Assembly (NCBI GenBank): GCA_001969505.1
Contig: LSSK01000085.1
Coordinates: forward strand, 1-37,466
Origin: Zancudomyces culisetae
Taxonomy: Eukaryota > Kickxellomycota > Harpellomycetes > Harpellales > Legeriomycetaceae
Direction: 5' to 3'
DNA: 37,466 nucleotides
The notes beneath the pieces were generated by a model that ran no database searches, had not been told where the DNA came from, and was given only the letters and a program-made list of their open reading frames with translations. The translations under genes and the position numbers were made by a program. Below are positions 20,981 to 30,900 of this stretch, piece by piece; position 1 is the first letter of the stretch, and every line of letters starts with the position of its first letter.

Positions 20981-21315
20981 GGTTTTTTTTTAGGCATTCA
21001 CAGAGTTTGATGGAATATGGTAACTTTTTGGTAAAGTGTATTCTTTCCGAAATGTGAAACGGCAAAAATTATTTCGGATAAATAAAATCCATTGTACATC
21101 CCCTCTTCTCCCTTCCCCTTTATTGTCATCAATCTTCATCATGAGAAAAGCAATATTTTTTTGAAGCAATAATATAATAAAGCAGTAAAGCCTTTAACAT
21201 TAGATTAAAATAAAAAAAAACAAGCTATAAAAGTGAGTTTGAGCACCTAGTAAGATATTTATTGAAAATATACCTTTGATTTAGACTGTCTTTTGATAAA
21301 AGTAATACAATAGCC

Positions 21316-23493
21316 ATGGAACTCGGAGCAAAGACAAAAGGAATGGATTTTAATGTAAATAGTACAATAACACCCATGAGGAGGGTGGCGCGTGCAGGAA
21401 ACGGAGCGGGAGGAGAGAAGCCCAATCCATTTAAACGTGTAAAAAGAACTAGGAACTCAAAGTATTCTAGGATACACCAACTACTCAACGAGCTGGACTC
21501 GAGTGCCAATTTAATCAGAAAAAAAGTCATGAAAGCCGATAAAAATCATGTGGAAAGTGCAATCAAGTCGATTGAAGATTTTGACCTGAAGGCCTATGAA
21601 AGCGTCTATGAACATGTACTAATAAAAGAAGTTAACAATAAGCGTCTCAAGTTACAACCATACGACAAGGATATCGGTGTACAAACAGAGATTTACAAGA
21701 GAATAGTGTTTGAAGCATTCCCACACCTCAAGTTTGGATGTGCTGACATGTTTATACCTATGAGAGTGTCGCAATTCTTAGTGAATCTGGGAAACGATCA
21801 GGTTCCAATATATATACTGTACGCATTGGTGTTGTTGAGCATCCAGTTTGTTCCACATTCCAAGGCGCTAAAAGCACTTGAAGAGAGCAAGATAAAACAG
21901 ATTTTGAAAGTATTACAGGAGCACTTGAACAACGCACTGGCAAAACCAACGCTAAACAGCATCTGGTGTAGGATAGCGCTAGAAAACTATTATATATGCA
22001 CTGGAGCACGGACAAAACGCATATCCAGTCTTGAGTTGGCGGTAAGACAGGCGTTGATAATGAGATTAAATAAAGCAGACGTGGACTTTTATGCAAACGT
22101 ACAGAAAAAAAATCCAGAGGATTCTACAGTTGCAGAGTTTAGGCGGCGAATTTGGTGGATGGTGTTTATAAGGTGTAGCAACGCGTATCGATATTTTACA
22201 GAGATGATATATGGGGATACAAGAGATATAGTGGTAAAGTACCCAAGAAATGATCACAACTGGATGTATGGTGTAGATGAGTTTATTGGAAATACAGAAG
22301 ATGGAACAGGAGAGGATCAAGTATCAGATGTAAACAGTCAAAAGATATGTTTTGATATTGCATGGTTGAGCTGTGAAGTAGCATTTATTATTGGTGATGT
22401 TATGTCATTTGTATCTCGACGAAAACGATTAATTGAGAAGAACTATAAGAAAGATTACGATAAATTGGGAGCACTTACGCGTAAAATCAAATTCTTTGCT
22501 GAGCGACTTGTAAAGTTTACAGATTTCAATTTGGAAAAAGTCAAAAAATACCAAACCTTTAGATATACAACACTCAATAAAACCGAACTTCAAAGACTGG
22601 TGGTAAGTCTGTGGCGCTTTCAACTGGAAGTGAGAGGATCTTATTTGCTACTAAACATGTCAGAATTAGCACAATTTGAACAGCTAAAATCGGATCCTTT
22701 ACGGATCAGACTAGCAAAAGAAAAGTGTATTGATATTTCGTTGCAGATAATAGAGTATTTAGATTGGGGAATCTCTGATATTCCGTTGGAGTATTGGTAT
22801 TTTAATGCGGCTGCATCGCTATTCAATGCAGGCGTTACTCTAATCAATGCACTGTTTGTATACGATCACCCGAAAACCCAGATTATTAGAAAAGCGCTGA
22901 AAAACATCTTTACTATGTTTACAGAGATTGAAAAGACTTCATCGATTGTAGCTATCGCCCTAAACGCGTTGTACTATGTATACAGCGCCAAATCCTATTT
23001 CCACAACAGGAATCGACTGATAAGCGCGATTCCTGACTCCATATTAAATGTAGCTATTACTGATTGTGACATCAACCCGTGGTTTTCCTATAAAACATCT
23101 ACACTTTTGACGCATTTTTGTTGTGCCATATCATTTTCACGTAAAAAGGACAAGCTAACTGTCACTGACCATTTTGTTGACTTGCACTCGTATGACTTTA
23201 TCAAGTTTGATACCGACAGATTTGTGTTTTCATTCCCTAGCCTTTCATACCTGGGATTGAAAAGCTACATAAAGTCGCATCCTTCTGAACATACAAGGTC
23301 TCATAGGGATAAAATGCCAAGTGGTGAGGAAATAGGGGCCTTTATTTTTGATGGTGTTGATGCTGGGATTAAGTTTACAGCGCTGTATGATGAATCATAT
23401 AAATCTCTTGATTCCGATCCCAACGACTGGGCATCCATCAGCAACCTTGTTTTGTCATTTATTAAAGTTACTAGTAACAATCCACTTGCTTAG
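21316..23493 (+). CDS. Fungal-specific transcription-factor-domain-like protein without zinc cluster
   Basis: Single exon, 725 residues, ATG at 21316. The layout resembles Zn2Cys6 regulators after their DNA-binding domain: a basic stretch (residues about 37-52, NPFKRVKRTRNSKYSRIHQL) followed by a short coiled-coil-like linker, then a long alpha-helical middle region. That region includes the typical sequence of a helical pair ending LAVRQALIMRLNKADVDFY, and EFRRRIWWMVFIRCSNAYRY, which matches the RRRxWW signature of the fungal transcription-factor domain. No CxxC pairs or six-cysteine cluster are present, and none is visible just upstream. It may be a cofactor that has lost DNA binding, bind DNA through the basic patch, or have a missed upstream exon. 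A nuclear location is expected; targets unknown. Third codon positions shift from A/G at the 5' end to T/C at the 3' end. Confidence 0.62.
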   Translation: MELGAKTKGMDFNVNSTITPMRRVARAGNGAGGEKPNPFKRVKRTRNSKYSRIHQLLNELDSSANLIRKKVMKADKNHVESAIKSIEDFDLKAYESVYEHVLIKEVNNKRLKLQPYDKDIGVQTEIYKRIVFEAFPHLKFGCADMFIPMRVSQFLVNLGNDQVPIYILYALVLLSIQFVPHSKALKALEESKIKQILKVLQEHLNNALAKPTLNSIWCRIALENYYICTGARTKRISSLELAVRQALIMRLNKADVDFYANVQKKNPEDSTVAEFRRRIWWMVFIRCSNAYRYFTEMIYGDTRDIVVKYPRNDHNWMYGVDEFIGNTEDGTGEDQVSDVNSQKICFDIAWLSCEVAFIIGDVMSFVSRRKRLIEKNYKKDYDKLGALTRKIKFFAERLVKFTDFNLEKVKKYQTFRYTTLNKTELQRLVVSLWRFQLEVRGSYLLLNMSELAQFEQLKSDPLRIRLAKEKCIDISLQIIEYLDWGISDIPLEYWYFNAAASLFNAGVTLINALFVYDHPKTQIIRKALKNIFTMFTEIEKTSSIVAIALNALYYVYSAKSYFHNRNRLISAIPDSILNVAITDCDINPWFSYKTSTLLTHFCCAISFSRKKDKLTVTDHFVDLHSYDFIKFDTDRFVFSFPSLSYLGLKSYIKSHPSEHTRSHRDKMPSGEEIGAFIFDGVDAGIKFTALYDESYKSLDSDPNDWASISNLVLSFIKVTSNNPLA

Positions 23494-24296
23494 TCCTTTT
23501 CAACTTGAAATAGAAGTTAGAATGAAAAAATAAACAAACAAACAAACAAACAAATAAACAAAATGGGTGGAAAAGGATGGCGGCAGGTATCATGTAAACT
23601 CGGTTGGGTTATTATTATTATTTTTTTTTTCCCACAGGTCTGAACAGATATAAACACTAGCTAGTCTGTTAAATATAATTGGTAAGTTTTAGCATTTTTG
23701 GTATTTTGTGGACTAACTAGTACAAGAGGTGTATACTGGTGATCGAGTAGATAAAATTTTGATGTATTGGGATATATCAAATCTGTAATTAAAAGTAATA
23801 ACTATAATAATATACATCATTTCTGTTTATTTCTTTTTTCATTTCCTCTATTCAAATATACCCAAGACCATAAAAAGATAATGTAATCAAAAAAAAAATT
23901 TTTTTTTATTTCAATTTTGTTCGTGATTGTTGTGAAATATCAAATCGAAAAATCGAAAAATTAAAAAAATAAAAAAATTAAAGAAAAATTGATTAAAAGT
24001 GTGTGTAGGTTTGGTAGAGAATTGGAGGAGCTGGAGGAGTTGAAAGAGTTGGTTAGTGAGAACTTTGGGCTAAATTAAATTTATGTTTTTTTTTCCCTGT
24101 TTTTTTTTTTTTATATTTTTATAACAAGTTTTAATTTTGATATCATATATTACAGATAAAATATATAGTTGATTTATAAATATAAAAATATATATATACA
24201 ATCATTACTATTCTTGTTTCTTCATATTATATATATATATATATATTACTTTAAAAAATTGGGAAATAGAACGTAGAAAATAGAAAATAAACAAAA
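23494..24296. other. Spacer rich in simple repeats
   Basis: 3' region of the transcription-factor-like gene and promoter of mL50. It contains (AAAC)n at 23533-23556, an A10T9 palindrome at 23889-23907 and an (AT)n run at about 24226-24247. No gene seen. Confidence 0.7.
23889..23907. repeat. A10T9 palindromic block
   Basis: Ten A followed directly by nine T between two tandem genes. Confidence 0.9.
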
Positions 24297-25347
24297 ATGA
24301 ATCGACTAGCCAAGATTGTACAGAGATCGCCAAAAACACTGAATGGATTGGGAATGAGATACAATTCTACAACAAGGGTGACAAACCAAGCCAGTAAAGG
24401 AGGGCTTGGGGGAATGTTTAGGAATTTGTGGAAAAAGGATGAACCTAAACAAACCGAACAACAAGAAAAAGAACAAGAACAAAAACAAGAAAGTGAAAAT
24501 GAAAATGAAATTGTAGCTGAAGCGGAAGGAGGTAGTGGTGAGCAACAAGATTTTTCTTCTGTGATTTATAACAATGAAAAATCTGTAATAATGTAAGTTT
24601 AACAAACAAACAAACAAAAAAAAACAAGATTTTAAATAAAAGTCTATAGTCTATATGTGTATATATAAATGTGAGTGAGTGAGTGAGTGATTACTAGTTT
24701 ATTGTTGAAACAAGGGAAAAAAAATTTTTTTACCATGTTATATTTAGGGATCATCCAAAGTTTTTGCCAGTTGAACAAGTAGAATCACAACTAAAGCCAA
24801 TACTAGAAGAGTTGGTAACGTTGGATACGAAGGAATGGAAAACAACAGACATTAGCGAGTTTTCAACTAAAGAAAAGGTAATTTGTGTACATGTATATTT
24901 ATAGTCTTTTTAATATGAGTGTGGAATTTTAATGATAGTATATGGAAAAAAAAAACAAGAGACATAAAAAAAATAAAATATTTCTTTTTTTTTTTTTGAT
25001 AATTGTTGTAGGTAATGGTTGAGACCATAAAGGCATTGAAAATCCAAATAAGCAATGTAGCAATCAACAATATCAGGACAGTATCAGACTTGGTAAACGT
25101 TTTGTCTACTGATCCAAGTACTACAGGTTCAACTGCAAGAAAGGGGGCCTTTGATCATCCAGTTGCAAAGTTTTATACCAGTTTGCAAAAGGAAAATACT
25201 GTTGATGCTGAAAATGAACAACTAAAACAACAACAACAACAACAAGAACAAGAGCAAGAGCAAGAGCAACAATCCGTTAAATTACCTTCAAATATGAAAT
25301 TTGTACCTTTTAAAAAGGGTGAACGAAAATTACATGCTCGTTGTTAA
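24297..25347 (+). CDS. MRPL50: Mitochondrial ribosomal protein mL50
   Basis: Three exons, 24297-24592, 24748-24877 and 25012-25347, joined in frame through GT-AG introns of 155 and 134 bp; product 253 residues. The N terminus (MNRLAKIVQRSPKTL, then MRYNSTTR) is a typical basic mitochondrial presequence. After a Glu/Gln-rich linker, the body follows the mL50 family: DHPKFLPVEQVESQLKPILE, a conserved W in KEWKTTDIS, the helix VETIKALKIQISNVAINN with a following VSDLVNVLST, then FDHPVAKFYTSL and the near-terminal LPSNMKFVP, comparable to LPPNLK in human MRPL50. The match is by pattern from memory, so moderately certain. It belongs to the large subunit of the mitoribosome. Intron 1 contains a (GTGA)n run (24671-24690) and an A8T7 block. 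A poly-Gln/Glu insertion precedes the LPSN motif. Convergent with P5C dehydrogenase. Confidence 0.72.
24717..24731. repeat. A8T7 palindromic block in mL50 intron 1
   Basis: Eight A followed by seven T, 17 bases upstream of the intron's acceptor, so the T part may double as polypyrimidine tract. Confidence 0.85.
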
Positions 25348-25531
25348 ATATAATAAAATAAAACTAAACTAAACTAAACAAAATATAATATGATAAAATA
25401 TAAAAAAAACACTATCATTATTGTTATTATTATTACTTTTATATTATTTTATTATTATTATATTTAGTGTTTGATAAATAAATAAATAAATGAATAAATT
25501 AGAAAAGAAAAGAAAAGAAAAGACACAAAAA

Positions 25532-27378
25532 TTAAAAGTTGCTAGGATATTTAAATGTAGAAATAGGCAAAAATGATTCTTTTATAGATCTTGGAGAGAC
25601 AAATCTATACAAAAGATTGGCAGATCCAGCCTTATCATTAGTTCCAGAAGCTCTAGCACCACCAAATGGTTGTTGACCAACAACAGCACCAGTTGATTTA
25701 TCGTTGATATAGAAATTTCCACTAGAATTGGCTAGTCTTGTGGTGGCATAGGTAATGGCTTCACGATCAGCAGCAAAGATAGAGCCGGTCAGACTGTATG
25801 GAGTGGTGGTATCAATAGTGTCGATGATTTGAGCGAACTCGTTGTCGTTGTAGACATAGGCGGTCAGTACAGGACCAAAGATTTCTTCTTTCATGGTGGT
25901 GTAGTGAGGGTCGGTGGTTTGAATAACGGTGGGTTCAATGAAATAGCCGGTAGAATCATCGTATTTTCCACCGGCAATGATGGTGCATTTACCAGAATCA
26001 ACGGATTTAGCGTCATCAATGTACTTTGAGATCTTGGCAAAGGCACGGGCGTCAATTACAGGACCCATAAAGTTTTCAAAGTCAGCGACATTGCCGACTT
26101 TTACAAGACTGATTTGTTCAACCAATTTGGATTTGAATTCGGGCCACAAACTAGCAGGCACATATAGTCTAGAACAAGCTGAGCATTTCTGACCCTGGTA
26201 TTCAAAGGCAGCTCGGATGGTTTGCAAGACGGCATTGGTAACATCTGCGGAAGGATGGATCAAGTGGAAGTTTTTGCCACCCGTTTCACCAACGATACGT
26301 GGGTACGTTACGTACTTGTCGATGTTTTCGGCCATTTTGCGCCACATTGATCTAAAGACAGCAGTACTTCCGGTAAAATGCAAAGCGGAAAACTCACGGC
26401 GTCCAAAGAGATAATCAGTGACTTTTACAGGATCACCAGGAATAAATTGGACAACACCGGAGGGCATTCCAGCCTCTTCGAGAATCTTGTACAAAATGTA
26501 GTTGGATAACATTGCGGTTTTGGACGGTTTCCATAGTACGACATTGCCCATCAGAGCTGGAGCATAGGCCAAGTTTGCACCAATGGCGGTAAAGTTGAAT
26601 GGAGACACAGCATACACAAATCCTTCCAGAGGTCGGTATTCCAAGTGGTTCCATACTCCAGGTGAATTTTCAGGTGGTTGGTTGGCATATACTTCATCGG
26701 AATACTTGGTGTTGAAGCGGAAGAAATCGATGGTTTCGGCAGCTGCATCGATTTCGGCTTGCCATGCGTTTTTTCCTTGTCCCAACATGGTGGCGGCCAT
26801 CAGCAAATACCGGTACTTTTTGGAAATCAAGTCGGCAGCCTTTAGGAAAATAGCCTGTCGATCGTATAATGGCATAGTTGCCCACCTTTCCTTTGCCAAG
26901 AGGGCACCCTCAACAGCCTATAATATAACAAATTATCAAAATTTTAATAAATGGTGTCTAGAATTTTCAAAATAGTAGGTGAGAAATAATAACTTGCCTG
27001 TTCAAGCTGTTCCATACTAGTATTACCAAAAGTACAAAGAACATGGTTATGTTCACTAGGCATAACCTGCGAGTTGGGTTGTTCACCTTGCACCTTGTTA
27101 TTGTTATTGTTATTGTCACTGTTATTGCCGGCTGAGCTTTCAATCTCAACACCGTTAATAACAGGGTTTACATGGAACGGAGCTTGGCTTTTCAAGAGGT
27201 CTATGGCCTGCAATAGTTTTTCACGTTCAGAACTACCAGGAGGATAGTCGAACAAGGGTTCATTTGAGATTTTTGGTAAGGAGGTCTTGGCGACCTGAGC
27301 ACCTACCACTTGGGGTAAGGAGGATTTGAATACTCTGGTTTTGAATAGTGTTGCTGCGTTTTTTTTTACTCTTGACAT
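25532..27378 (-). CDS. PUT2: Delta-1-pyrroline-5-carboxylate dehydrogenase
   Basis: NAD-dependent mitochondrial matrix enzyme that oxidises pyrroline-5-carboxylate/glutamate semialdehyde to glutamate, second step of proline use. Two exons, 27378-26998 and 26917-25532, total 588 residues. The 80-bp intron (26997-26918) starts GCAAGT and ends AG: a GC-AG intron; the join EQLEQ|AVEGALLAKERW is in phase 0 and fits the family, while no nearby GT donor keeps the frame. The basic N terminus (MSRVKKNAATLFKTRVF) suits mitochondrial import. Aldehyde dehydrogenase landmarks: substrate-binding PFNFTAIGAN, LWKPSKTA, LHFTGSTAVF, general-base glutamate in VGETGGKN (about E338), nucleophile in YQGQKCSACSR (about C372) and EEIFGPVLTAYVY. 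A short Asn-rich insertion lies at about residues 84-98. The enzyme looks intact. Confidence 0.97.
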
Positions 27379-27925
27379 TTTTATATATACTTTTATATAA
27401 ATTAAATTAAATAAATTAAATATAAAAATAAAAAAAGTTTGATTATTTAAAGATAAAATTTTTTTCTCCTTTGTTTATTATTTATATTTAAAAGTTTGGA
27501 TTTTGGAATTTTTGTTTGCAGAAAAAGAAATGTATATAAAAAGCAAGTGGTGTTTCAAAAATACAAAGGAAATAATGCTATAATTTATACTTTTTTTTCA
27601 ATTTCAATTTTCAATTTTACAATTTTGTCATTTACAAGCTATTACCAATTAAAAATAAATTTTTAATTTTTAATTTTTTTTTATAATTTAATTTTGATTA
27701 TAAAAATAATGAAAATAGTGAAAATAAATTAATAAATTATAAAAAAATAATTATAAAAAGTTGGATGATGAAATTCAAAAACACGTATATTTTATTAATG
27801 TTATAAAAGATATTTTCACATTTGAAACAAATTGATAAACAAAAACAAAAACAAAAACAAAAACAAAAACAAATAGGAAAATAAAGTTGGGGAAGGGGGG
27901 AGGGGTGGGGACGGAGATAAATAAA
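27379..27925. other. Spacer between RPC1 and P5C dehydrogenase
   Basis: Very AT-rich DNA forming the promoter of P5C dehydrogenase and the 3' region of RPC1 (both minus strand). It holds an (AAAAAC)n run at about 27837-27873 and the G-run cluster described separately. Confidence 0.75.
27889..27910 (+). other. Strong potential G-quadruplex just past the RPC1 stop
   Basis: Four G runs of 4, 6, 4 and 4 bases with loops of 2, 1 and 1 base, on the plus strand, which is the template strand for RPC1. It starts 15 bases downstream of the stop codon. Surroundings are over 70 percent A/T by eye. A role in polymerase pausing or 3'-end formation is inference. Confidence 0.6.
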
Positions 27926-30900
27926 TTAAACATCAAATAATAAAGGTCTTGGTTCAAAAGTAATAGAATCATCGGAAATACCAATACAAGATTGATCAGG
28001 CAATAAAGAAATGGTTTGGTTTTGATTTTGATTTGAATTTTCAATACCTAATTGATTACCATTACCATTAATAGTAGTAGTAGTAGTAGTAGAGGTAGAG
28101 GTAGAGGTAATTGGTGCATCTTGATCATATAAAAGTTTAAACATTCCAGTTCCAATATTCATTTGAGTACCCATAATAATACGTTCACTAACACCTTCAA
28201 TAAGATCAGATTTTCCATATACAGCAGCATCAAACAAATGGTCAGTAGTCTTTTCAAAACTAGCCAACATCATTACAGAATCCTTCATTTTGGCAACACC
28301 AAATCTGGTAATTCCCAAAACTTCACCTTTAAAGGTCATAATATCACCCAACAACATGACGTGGCGAGGATCTATAGACATACCGTGGGAATGCATAGTA
28401 TACTGAATCTCATTGATGATGGTGGAACGGGCAGCTTCTATGCCGAGGACATGTTGGGTTTCAATAATGTGGTTGGTGGTGGTCTTTGTTCCAATGACAC
28501 CATCGGTGTTCATGACTTCACGGAGACCATAGCCTTCAGCCAATAGGACATACGAGTTCTTGCCAACATCGTTGATTACAGAACGAATGATATTGCGAGA
28601 GCCACAGACGACAATGTTACACAGTTGGCGGCGCAGCTTCTGCATTCGGTAATGGAGTACAGAGAGCGAGGCATCCTTGGTGGTGATGCCGACAAAGACA
28701 CGTAAGCGGTCAGGGTAGTAGACCTTGACGTTGTGATGGCCGATTTTGAGTTTAGGAGCCATGGCAATAGCAGCAGCGACAGCATCCAAGTCCAATTCAA
28801 GCTGCAGGAGGTTGATGGTATTCAAATCCAGTTTGATTCCAATATAACACTGGCTCGGGCGGTAGACTTCCTCAATGCATTCGGAGATTTCGCCAAGCAG
28901 ACATTTGGAAATGCGGCCTTTTACAATACGTGCGGATTGCAGGCTGTTTTCGGAAACCAGCTTGGCAGTGATAATGGGAGTACTGATGACTTTGGCCGCA
29001 TTGATGATTTCCTTGATCCGTGGCACACCCAGCGTGACGTTCATAGACGCTACACCAGCAAAATGGAAAGTCTTGAGCGTCATCTGGGTGCCAGGCTCAC
29101 CAATGGATTGCGCACCAAGAGCACCCACAGCTGTTCCCGGCTCGATTTTGGAGCTTTGGTACTTTTTCAAACAGATTTCCAAAAACTTTAAAAGCCTGGG
29201 TTTGGTAATATGCAGTTTTTGGTTGACAACAGTTCTTGCAGCATGATCGCAACCTGCATCCAAATCCTCCAAATATACATTATTATTATCCAGACTAGGA
29301 ACAGTTGCGGGAGGTTGGTCGTATCGTGGAAGGCCGTAAGCAGATCTCAAGTCGGCCAATTTTGTGGCAAGGGAATTACAAAAGGCTTTTAGAGTATCCA
29401 ACCAAAACTTAGTACAAATGTTTGTGTATAAAGGACGAGATAATTCGGAATCAACAAAGATAGATACCAAATAAGGAGGCATACCTAAAGGAGTGGTTGT
29501 ATTGGTTGTAGTGGGGACAAGAGATTCAACATATGTCCAATTACGAACAAATTCAACAGGGAAACCATCACCTTCCAAACACGAAGGATCCAACCCATCA
29601 TCGCCATACGTAAACTGTACGACATCTCCAACTGAATTTCGCACAGACGTATCATATTGCGTAGACAAATCCTCCAGAGCCTTCATTAGACGACGCTGCA
29701 TATACCCAGTTTCGGCAGTCTTGACGGCAGTATCTACCAACCCTTCACGACCCGAAATAGCATGGAAGAAAAACTCTGTCGGCGACAACCCCGAATAAAA
29801 ACTGTTTCTAACAAAGCCCTTTGCAGCCGGCGTCTTTGCATTCTTGAAGAAATGAGGAAGTGTTCGGTTGGAAAATCCATTCGCAATTCGTGACCCACTA
29901 ACAATCTGCTGCCCCACCGACGCAACCATCTGACACACATTGATCACCGATCCCTTCGACCCACACGTCGCCATAATCAACGGCGCGTTATGCCGCCCCA
30001 ACTCATTCATACATATCGTTCCTACATCGTCACGCACTCTTGACAACACCCCCGAAAGCGTCGATTCCAACGTTTGGTCGTCATCACATCCCGGCAAATT
30101 ATCCAGCTCTCCCCGGATGCTTTGTAGAATCAACTCGTCACACCGTGCATATGCATCTTCAATAATCACATCCTTCTGCTCAAACAGCCTTTTCCCCGGT
30201 GTAACATCCGAAATCCCTATAGAAAACCCCATATTACAACTCCATCGTGCTGACAATTTGGCCAACCGATTCATAATCGCTGCTGCTTCCGCTGTCCCAT
30301 AATCATGAAGCACCACAAAAAATATCGACTTCTTTTTCCCGTCTCCTACTATCGACTTATCCAACACTCCACACATTATCTCACTATCTATAATCACCAA
30401 ATACCCATCATTCGGACACATCTCATCGCGTCGCTTCACCTTTGACTTGATAAACGACTTGGTCTTTGTCTCTAACATCACCCGTACCGGCGAATCTCGG
30501 TTTGGCCTCATCAGCAAATTAATCACCTGCTTGCCCGTCCACAACACCTGCGGCTTCATTATGCTCGGCGCTGGCAAATCAATCTGCATATTCGCATCAA
30601 AACAATACGAAATAATCTGCGCCACCTCCGCCCGTGAATAGAACCGGTCCCGCTGCGTAATCAAATACGATGTCGTAATAAAATCCTGCGTTGCTCCAAT
30701 AATCGGCTCTCCATTCCTCGGCGTCACCAAATTGTTCTTCACCCCCATCAATATCAACGCCTCTGCTCGCGCCTCCTCTGTCTGTGGCAAATGTAAATTC
30801 ATCTCGTCTCCATCAAAATCTGCATTGTACGGCGTACACACACACTCGTTAAACCGAAACGTTCTCCACGGCTTAACCCTTGCCCGATGCGCCATAATCG

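Larger units (their letters stand above)
18285..21315. other. 3-kb AT-rich region without a recognisable gene
   Basis: No frame shows family likeness or sustained coding bias. Notable elements: an ATG at 18797 followed almost at once by a GTAAGC donor; a TATATATA box-like site near 19203; a hairpin at 19895-19921; an A7T10 block at 20964-20980; and a pyrimidine tract near 21099-21119 about 200 bp upstream of the next gene. It could hold a non-coding RNA or the regulatory regions of divergent FIP1 and the transcription-factor-like gene. Confidence 0.5.

Noticed and set aside
24593-24747. Separate genes for the three mL50 exons
   Set aside because: Consensus splice sites and matching phases join them into one product that fits the family.
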